A stretch of DNA of 14,108 nucleotides, taken from Gemmatimonadales bacterium UBA4456 (GTDB taxonomy: Bacteria; Gemmatimonadota; Gemmatimonadetes; Longimicrobiales; Gaopeijiaceae). Both the position numbers and the translations under genes were made by a program. Shown piece after piece: positions 5,701 to 11,388 of this stretch; the first letter of the stretch is position 1; every line of letters starts with the position of its first letter. The notes beneath the pieces are model-generated. The model was not told the DNA's origin, made no database searches, and saw nothing but the letters and a program-made list of their open reading frames with translations. The DNA lies in assembly GCA_002390225.1 (NCBI GenBank), contig DGOW01000089.1, positions 16,604-30,711 on the forward strand, written 5' to 3'.

Positions 5701-7925
5701 TGGTCGCGCTTGCTGATCCCTGCGTTTCGTGTGCCCAGCATCGGGCACACAGCCTAGTGCGGTTGGGCCTCAGCCCCGACCGATGGGACTATCTCATCGC
5801 GCTCGCAGGGAATCCGAACGTCGGGAAGAGCACCGTCTTCAACCAGTTGACTGGCCTGCGTCAGCACACGGGAAACTGGCCCGGGAAGACCGTCGTTCGA
5901 GCCGAGGGTGCCTTCGCTCATGAAGGGAGCCGCGTGAAGATCGTCGACCTGCCGGGCACCTATTCGTTACAAGCGGGCAGCGTGGATGAAGAGGTCGCGC
6001 GTGACTTCGTTCTCTTCGGACGACCGGACGTCACCGTGGTTGTCGTCGATGCGACCCGACTCGAGCGGAACCTGAACCTTGTACTTCAGATTCTGGAGAT
6101 CACGGATCGGGTGGTGGTCTTCCTGAATCTCATGGATGAGGCCCGTCGTCACGGGATCGCAGTCGATGCGGTGAGGCTGGAGGGGGAACTGGGCGTGCCG
6201 GTCGTGCCTGGCACGGCTCGGGAGGGGATCGGGATTCCCGAACTGCTCACGGCCGCGCACGCCGTAGCGAAGGGTGAGCGGAAGACGACGCCGTATCGGC
6301 TTGAGCGGCAGGCACCTGAGATCGATCGGGCGATTTCGGAGCTTGAACCCGTGATCTCCGACGCCTTCCCGGATGTACCGAACACGAGATGGGTAGCGTT
6401 ACGGTTGCTCAACGCGGACGAGGCAGTGCAGGAGGCTGTCCGGTCGGGTGAACTCGGCCAGCTGATTCACGATCAGTCCGGAACGGAGGTCCTGGACACT
6501 CCCGAGTCCGACCGTCTTCGCGTGCTCGACTCCGCCACACGTCTGCGCTGGGAGCTTCCGCCCGACTTCCACGACATCGTCACGGAACACGCGTATACGG
6601 CGGCTGAGGAGGTTGCTTCGCGCTCACAGAAGCGAGGCCTGGCCAAGGCGGGCTTCACCTTCGACCGGAAGCTCGACGAGCTGCTCACCAGCCGGATCTT
6701 CGGTTTTCCGCTGATGCTGTTCATCCTGGCGGTGGTCTTCTGGCTCACGATCGAGGGTGCCAATGTGCCCTCGTCCATGCTCGCCACGCTGTTGATCGAC
6801 AACGGGCACACCTGGCTCAAGGGGCTCTCGGTGGCGGCGGGGCTTCCGTGGTGGCTCGACGGATTCCTTCTCGACGGTGTTTATCTTGCGACGGCGTGGG
6901 TCATCAGTGTGATGCTCCCGCCGATGGCGATCTTCTTCCCGCTCTTCACGCTACTCGAAGACTTCGGCTATCTGCCGCGGGTCGCCTTCAATCTCGACTC
7001 GATGTTCAAGAAGGCCGGTGCGCACGGAAAGCAGGCCCTGACGATGAGCATGGGCTTCGGATGTAACGCTGCCGGCGTCGTTGCTGCGCGAGTGATCGAC
7101 AGTCCGCGAGAGCGCCTGATCGCGATCATCACCAACAACTTCAGTCTCTGTAACGGGCGGTGGCCGACCCAGATCCTCATTGCGACGATCTTCATTGGAG
7201 CGCTGGCACCCCCGCAGCTCGGTGGTGTGGTGAGTGCTGCGGCCGTCGTTGGCATCGCGCTCTTCGGGATCGTGATGATGTTCGTCTCGTCATGGATCCT
7301 GTCACGGACCGTGCTACGTGGAGAAGCCACCAGCTTCAGTCTCGAGCTTCCCCCGTATCGACCTCCGCGCGTGCTCCAGACGCTCTATACGTCGATCATC
7401 GATCGGACGCTTATCGTGCTCTGGCGAGCGATCATCTTCGCTATCCCGGCTGGTGCGGCGATCTGGCTCATTTCGAATGTCACGATCGGGGGCGTGAGCA
7501 TCGCTCACCACACGGTTGGCTGGCTCGACCCGTTCGGTCTGCTTCTGGGAATGAACGGCGTGATCCTGCTCGCCTACGTGGTGGCGATCCCGGCCAATGA
7601 GATCGTGATTCCAACCATCCTGATGCTCACGGTGCTGGTGACCCCGGAGCTCGCTGAACAAGGAGCCGGAGCAGGCGTGATGTTCGAGGAGGATTCCCTC
7701 GCGACGACCGAGGCGCTCCTGCGGGCGGGCGGCTGGACGCTGCTGACAGCCGTGAATCTCATGCTTTTCAGCCTCCTTCATAATCCGTGCTCCACGACGA
7801 TCTATACCATCTTCAAAGAGACGCGAAGTTTGAAATGGACGACCGTTGCCACCATGATGCCTGTGTTCATGGGGGTGACGCTCTGCTTTCTCGTGGCTCA
7901 GATCTGGAGACTCGTGACGATCTGA
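5700..7925 (+). CDS. feoB: FeoB-type metal transporter, CNGR subfamily (feoB1)
   Basis: 741 residues. The N-terminus carries a CxxC (C8, C11) ahead of the G domain. The GTPase motifs are complete: GNPNVGKST (37-45), the G2 Thr in GNWPGKT (T64), DLPG (83-86), NLMD (143-146) and a G5-like GTARE near 171. A helical regulatory region (about 195-325) precedes the membrane part, which has two Gate-type halves. GFGCN (C455) is kept, but the second Cys motif reads NNFSLCNGRWP (C484) where classical FeoB has PFMSC.ARLP. The second half shows PANEIVIP. FeoB proteins take up Fe(II) across the inner membrane under GTP control, and some relatives move Mn(II). This gene is expressed with the MntR-like regulator. 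The sequence divergence from feoB2 in the same window points to a different metal or condition, which is inference. Confidence 0.93.
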   Translation: MVALADPCVSCAQHRAHSLVRLGLSPDRWDYLIALAGNPNVGKSTVFNQLTGLRQHTGNWPGKTVVRAEGAFAHEGSRVKIVDLPGTYSLQAGSVDEEVARDFVLFGRPDVTVVVVDATRLERNLNLVLQILEITDRVVVFLNLMDEARRHGIAVDAVRLEGELGVPVVPGTAREGIGIPELLTAAHAVAKGERKTTPYRLERQAPEIDRAISELEPVISDAFPDVPNTRWVALRLLNADEAVQEAVRSGELGQLIHDQSGTEVLDTPESDRLRVLDSATRLRWELPPDFHDIVTEHAYTAAEEVASRSQKRGLAKAGFTFDRKLDELLTSRIFGFPLMLFILAVVFWLTIEGANVPSSMLATLLIDNGHTWLKGLSVAAGLPWWLDGFLLDGVYLATAWVISVMLPPMAIFFPLFTLLEDFGYLPRVAFNLDSMFKKAGAHGKQALTMSMGFGCNAAGVVAARVIDSPRERLIAIITNNFSLCNGRWPTQILIATIFIGALAPPQLGGVVSAAAVVGIALFGIVMMFVSSWILSRTVLRGEATSFSLELPPYRPPRVLQTLYTSIIDRTLIVLWRAIIFAIPAGAAIWLISNVTIGGVSIAHHTVGWLDPFGLLLGMNGVILLAYVVAIPANEIVIPTILMLTVLVTPELAEQGAGAGVMFEEDSLATTEALLRAGGWTLLTAVNLMLFSLLHNPCSTTIYTIFKETRSLKWTTVATMMPVFMGVTLCFLVAQIWRLVTI

Positions 7926-7942
7926 ACTTGCTGATTCCTCAG

Positions 7943-7965
7943 TGAGTGTGGTGCGGACGCACTCA
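7943..7965 (+). terminator. Hairpin after feoB1, weak terminator candidate
   Basis: TGAGTGTG and CGCACTCA can pair (8-base stem with one G-U pair) around a 7-base loop, starting 18 bases after the feoB1 stop. No run of T follows, so it is not a classical intrinsic terminator. It may mark the 3' end of the transcript or stabilise it. Confidence 0.3.
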
Positions 7966-8006
7966 TCTTCGACACCAACTGCCTCGACGAGGAGTTCAGG
8001 TAGGAA

Positions 8007-8210
8007 GTGGGGTGGAGTCATTTGTCGGTGTCGCAGGCAGCCGGCTTCGCGCACGACGACGATGCGATCGGTCGTAAGCTCGAGCAGATGCGGGAGATCC
8101 TGCGGAGTTCGGGCACAAACGTCATACAGCCGGTCGAGGGCGACGTCTTCCGCCTCGGACAGTCGCACGGCAGGGCCGTCTCGGTCTCGTTTCCGGCAGC
8201 CGCAACGTGA
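8007..8210 (+). CDS. Small protein of unknown function between the two feo loci
   Basis: An open frame of up to 67 codons lies in the otherwise gene-free gap between feoB1 and the second feo operon. Third codon positions are mostly G or C, as in the neighbouring genes, which argues for coding. Possible starts are GTG 8007 (AGG at 7998) and TTG 8022 (GGAG at 8014-8017, spacing 4). From the TTG it is 62 residues. The protein has an acidic HDDD, a charged helix (IGRKLEQMREILRSSG), then a stretch of likely beta strands (NVIQPVEGDVFRL, RAVSVSFP). It has no membrane segment and no cysteine, and does not look like FeoC, which is a winged-helix protein with cysteines. I do not recognise a family. It could be a non-coding stretch, or the decayed end of a former gene. 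Confidence 0.42.
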   Translation: MGWSHLSVSQAAGFAHDDDAIGRKLEQMREILRSSGTNVIQPVEGDVFRLGQSHGRAVSVSFPAAAT

Positions 8211-8294
8211 AACAGGTGGTGCGCTACAGCCGACGCCGGGAGGTGGCGCGGAGAGGTGACGGGTTTCGCCAGTTCAGGGCCCCGTGTACCTTAG

Positions 8295-8311
8295 TTGAGA
8301 GTCACTTTCAA
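8295..8311. promoter_or_regulatory. Fur-box-like inverted repeat upstream of feoA-feoB2
   Basis: TTGAGAGTCACTTTCAA is an 8-1-8 inverted repeat with one mismatched pair. Its inner 15 bases match the 7-1-7 Fur consensus TGATAATNATTATCA at 10 of 14 defined positions. It lies about 41 bases before the preferred FeoA start, a normal position for a Fur operator over a promoter. A further TCTCA at 8312-8316 pairs with TGAGA at 8296-8300, so overlapping sites are possible. It differs clearly from the palindrome before the regulator gene. Confidence 0.5.
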
Positions 8312-8352
8312 TCTCATCGCGACGCGTAATGCGGTCGTCCACCGGAACGTTG

Positions 8353-8637
8353 ATGCAGTTTTCAGTCGTGGCAGAGCCGGACCAGAGCGAAGACCTGCGC
8401 CTCGGGGACATCCCGATGCGCCAGGAGGTAGAGCTCGTATCCATCGATCTGCCCGTCGAGCTTGCTGAGCCGCTGCTCGAGCGCGGTGTGCTCCCGGGCT
8501 GCCGCATCTGTCCGGTTCGCTCTTCTCCCGGAGGCGACCCCATCGTGTCGATCGATGGTTCGCTACTCGCGCTGCGCCGTGAGACCGCCGACTGCCTTTG
8601 TGTGAAGCTGCTGTCCTCGCTCCAGGACGCGGGCTGA
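8353..8637 (+). CDS. feoA: FeoA family protein, partner of FeoB2
   Basis: 94 residues from ATG 8353, chosen because GGAA lies a few bases upstream; an in-frame ATG at 8329 would add 8 residues but has no ribosome binding site and sits only 17 bases after the Fur-like box. The sequence has the FeoA/SH3-like pattern: LRLGDIPMRQEVELVSID, a middle ELAEPLLERGVLPGC, then GGDPIVSIDGSLLALRRETAD. FeoA is a small cytosolic protein that binds and supports FeoB during Fe(II) uptake. The usual glycine-rich turn (LxxLGLxPG) appears as LLERGVLPG. Two cysteines in CRICPV and two in DCLCV are unusual for FeoA and could bind metal. feoB2 starts 15 bases downstream, so the two form an operon. Confidence 0.82.
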   Translation: MQFSVVAEPDQSEDLRLGDIPMRQEVELVSIDLPVELAEPLLERGVLPGCRICPVRSSPGGDPIVSIDGSLLALRRETADCLCVKLLSSLQDAG

Positions 8638-8652
8638 GGGCACTCCCGCACC

Positions 8653-10572
8653 TTGTCCGAGCAGGATCCGGTCGCTGGCGGCGGCCCCGTCGTGTCAGAG
8701 TTGCCGTCTGAGCCTCCTCTTGTTGCGCTGGTAGGTCCTCCGAACTCCGGAAAAACCACGCTGTTCAATCAGCTTACCGGGCTGAGACAGAAAGTTGCGA
8801 ACTACCCGGGTGTCACCGTCGAGAAGCACATCGGTGAGGTGAGTCTGGGCGGTGGGCGTACGATCGCCCTGGTGGATCTCCCTGGTGTGCACGGTTTCTC
8901 TGCTCGGACACTCGATGAGCGAGTGACCCGTGACGTTCTCGAGGGAAAGGTCGAAGGCATCCGCTCGCCGGACGCGCTCATTCTCATTGTTGATGTTACA
9001 CGTCTCGAGAACCAGCTCATGCTGGTCGAGCCGGTCCTCGAGATGGGGTTGCCGACGCTTCTCGTCCTGAACATGGCTGATGAGCTGGATGCTCGTGGCG
9101 GTACGGTCGACGACGAAGCTCTGGCGCAGAGACTCGGGGTCGACATCGTGCGCACGAGCGCACGGCGTGACGCCGGCGTGGACGGCGTACGGACGTATCT
9201 TCGCGACATCGCTGATGGAGGAGCCTCCGGCGCACACGTGCAAAGGGAGCTATCGAATGTCCCTACCTCAATCTCACTTCCGGTCATCGACGCGTTTGCC
9301 GCTCGTCGTAAGCTCGTGCGGGGGATCGTCGAGGAGTCGGACTTTGTCGCGCCAGACCCGTCGGAGTTGACGGAGCGGCTCGACTCCATGTTTCTGCATC
9401 GGTTGTGGGGACCACTGATCTTCCTCGCCGTCGTTCTTCTGGTGTTCCAGTCGATTTTCACCTGGGCGGTACCGCTCATGGATGGAATCGACTGGATGGT
9501 CGGGACTTCGGGTGACTGGATCGTGGGCACGTTGCCTGATACGTGGTATCGATCACTCATCGTCGACGGTGTGTGGGCGGGCGTGGGTTCCGTCATCATT
9601 TTCCTTCCCCAGATCCTGGTTCTCTTCCTCTTTCTGGGAATCCTGGAGGACTCGGGCTATATGGCGCGAGCGGCCGTGATCGCTGACCGGGCTATGTATC
9701 GGGTCGGGCTCCAGGGCCGCGCCTTCTTGCCGCTCCTGTCGGGGTATGCGTGTGCGGTGCCGGCGATTCTTGCTGCTCGCACGATCGATGACGAACGAGA
9801 TCGTCTCGCCACGATTTTCGTGACGCCGTTCATGACTTGCTCGGCGCGGCTGCCGGTGTACGCCTTGCTCATCGCGGCATTCATTCCGGATGAGCCCGTG
9901 CTGGGTCCGTTCATGAGTCAGCGCGCCGCTGTTCTGCTGGGCCTCTATGGGCTTGGCATTGTGGCCGCGATCGTCACCGCGTTCCTGCTCAAGCGAACGC
10001 TGTTGAAGACGAAGCCGACCTCATTCCTCATGGAACTGCCGCCCTATCGGATCCCGTCGCTCCGCACGCTAATGCTGCGACTGCTCGATCGTAGCAAGAT
10101 CTTTCTGCGTCGTGCCGGTCGGATCATCTTCGCGGTCACGATCGTTCTGTGGACGCTGACGCAATTCCCACGGACGGATACGGGTCCGCCGGATATCGAG
10201 CAGAGCGCGCTCGGCACGATCGGCCACGTGATCGAGCCCGTCATCGAGCCTCTCGGTCTGGATTGGCGAGTGGGGATCGGCATCGTCACTTCGCTCGCGG
10301 CCCGCGAGGTCATCGTGGGTACCCTAGGCACGATCTATGGAGTGGAGACGGCGGATGAGGAGGCCGTGGCGTTACAGGACGTCCTGCGCCGTGACCTCGA
10401 ACCCGGGGCCGCGATCGGTCTGCTGGTGTTCTTCGCCTTTGCGCTTCAGTGCATGTCTACCGTGGCGGTCATGAGACGTGAGACCGCGGGGTGGAAATGG
10501 CCGATTCTCCAGTTCACGTACATGCTGTTTCTGGGGTACGGCGGCGCATTTGTCGCATTCCAATTGTTCTGA
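8653..10572 (+). CDS. feoB: Ferrous iron transporter FeoB, classical type (feoB2)
   Basis: 639 residues, shorter than E. coli FeoB (773). The G domain has GPPNSGKTT (28-36), the G2 Thr in NYPGVT (T55), DLPG (75-78), NMAD (140-143) and a G5 TSA (168-170). The linker is short (about 195-250). The membrane part has the first Gate (about 305-400) with LEDSGYMARA, GYACAVPA (C367, where many FeoB read GFGCNVPA) and the canonical PFMTCSARLPVY (C396). The second Gate half carries AAREVIVGTLGTIYG. This is the standard Fe(II) uptake GTPase of the inner membrane. The start is a TTG without a good ribosome site; GTG 8692 and TTG 8701 are in-frame alternatives that keep the G1 motif. It follows feoA by 15 bases and a Fur-like box, so iron regulation by Fur is likely. 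It is only distantly similar to feoB1 outside the shared motifs. Confidence 0.95.
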   Translation: MSEQDPVAGGGPVVSELPSEPPLVALVGPPNSGKTTLFNQLTGLRQKVANYPGVTVEKHIGEVSLGGGRTIALVDLPGVHGFSARTLDERVTRDVLEGKVEGIRSPDALILIVDVTRLENQLMLVEPVLEMGLPTLLVLNMADELDARGGTVDDEALAQRLGVDIVRTSARRDAGVDGVRTYLRDIADGGASGAHVQRELSNVPTSISLPVIDAFAARRKLVRGIVEESDFVAPDPSELTERLDSMFLHRLWGPLIFLAVVLLVFQSIFTWAVPLMDGIDWMVGTSGDWIVGTLPDTWYRSLIVDGVWAGVGSVIIFLPQILVLFLFLGILEDSGYMARAAVIADRAMYRVGLQGRAFLPLLSGYACAVPAILAARTIDDERDRLATIFVTPFMTCSARLPVYALLIAAFIPDEPVLGPFMSQRAAVLLGLYGLGIVAAIVTAFLLKRTLLKTKPTSFLMELPPYRIPSLRTLMLRLLDRSKIFLRRAGRIIFAVTIVLWTLTQFPRTDTGPPDIEQSALGTIGHVIEPVIEPLGLDWRVGIGIVTSLAAREVIVGTLGTIYGVETADEEAVALQDVLRRDLEPGAAIGLLVFFAFALQCMSTVAVMRRETAGWKWPILQFTYMLFLGYGGAFVAFQLF

Positions 10573-10602
10573 TCACCGGTTGCGGCACAGGGCCTGAGTC
10601 AC

Positions 10603-11274
10603 ATGCGCTCCGAACACACCTTCCGAGCCACCGATTCCGCCGGCGACGTATCGGCGGTTCTCATGCGACCGAGTGACGCACGATGTCTGTATGTGTTCGG
10701 TCACGGGGCCGGCGCCGGCATGCATCACGCATTCATGGAGGTGGTCGCCGGGCTCCTGGCTGAGCGCGGCGTCGCGACATTCCGGTATCACTTTCCCTAT
10801 ATGGAGGCCGGCCGGAAGGCGCCGAATCCTGCAGCGATGATGGTGAAGACCGTCCGGTCGGCCGTTGACGCGGCGGAGTTGGTGGCACCCGATCTACCCA
10901 TGCTGGCCGGGGGCAAATCGATGGGGGGGCGGATGACTTCGATGGCAGCGTCGACAGAACCCCTTGGGTCCGTGCGCGGCCTCGCGTTGTTCGGTTTTCC
11001 GCTGCACCCAGCCGGTCGTGAGTCGTCTGATCGAGGAGATCATCTCGAAGATGTCGGGCTGCCGATGCTCTTTCTGCAGGGCACGCGCGACAAGCTCGCG
11101 AAGCTCGATCTGCTACGTCCGCTACTCAAGGCGCTCGAGCCAGTACCCATGCTCCATATCGTGGACGGTGCCGACCACGGATTTCACGTGCTGAAGCGAT
11201 CCGGTCGAACGGACCAGGAAGTGATGGTCGAGATCTGTGATTCCTTCGTCGACTGGGCTGGACGAATCGTCTGA
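10603..11274 (+). CDS. Alpha/beta hydrolase, TEX30/KANL3 (dienelactone hydrolase-like) family
   Basis: 223 residues, no signal peptide, so cytosolic. It begins with the usual beta strands and a GHGAG oxyanion loop (33-37). The nucleophile elbow is GKSMGG with Ser106, the acid is probably Asp163 in LQGTRDKLA, and the base His192 in DGADHGFHV; this order and these motifs fit the TEX30/KANL3-like branch of the hydrolase superfamily. The natural substrate of the bacterial members is unknown. The ATG is 30 bases after the feoB2 stop on the same strand, with no terminator between, so it may be cotranscribed with the iron genes, though a functional link is not evident. The upstream Shine-Dalgarno is weak. 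The downstream gene is separated by two inverted repeats. Confidence 0.85.
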   Translation: MRSEHTFRATDSAGDVSAVLMRPSDARCLYVFGHGAGAGMHHAFMEVVAGLLAERGVATFRYHFPYMEAGRKAPNPAAMMVKTVRSAVDAAELVAPDLPMLAGGKSMGGRMTSMAASTEPLGSVRGLALFGFPLHPAGRESSDRGDHLEDVGLPMLFLQGTRDKLAKLDLLRPLLKALEPVPMLHIVDGADHGFHVLKRSGRTDQEVMVEICDSFVDWAGRIV

Positions 11275-11388
11275 TTCGCCCAGATCGGACTCAGCGGGGT
11301 AGGCCATCAGGGTGTCTTCGTAGTTGACCGTCGGGTCAACGGCGGGCATTGTGCCCGACTGTTCTGAATTGCTTTTGGAGTGCCGATC
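11275..11388 (+). promoter_or_regulatory. Leader region of the BNR protein with two tandem inverted repeats
   Basis: This 114-base gap contains two perfect inverted repeats almost back to back: GTTGACC-GTCG-GGTCAAC (11323-11340) and CGGGCA-TTG-TGCCCG (11343-11357). Neither is followed directly by a T run; a short TTTT lies at 11373-11376. They may form a terminator or leader structure, or the first may be an operator. GGAG at 11377-11380 is the ribosome site for the next gene. Confidence 0.4.

Noticed and set aside
7314..8168. 284-codon minus-strand open frame over the feoB1 end and the gap
   Set aside because: Most of it is antisense to the conserved FeoB membrane region; the product is rich in Arg, His, Asp and Glu with no motif. 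The plus-strand small frame in the gap fits the codon bias better.
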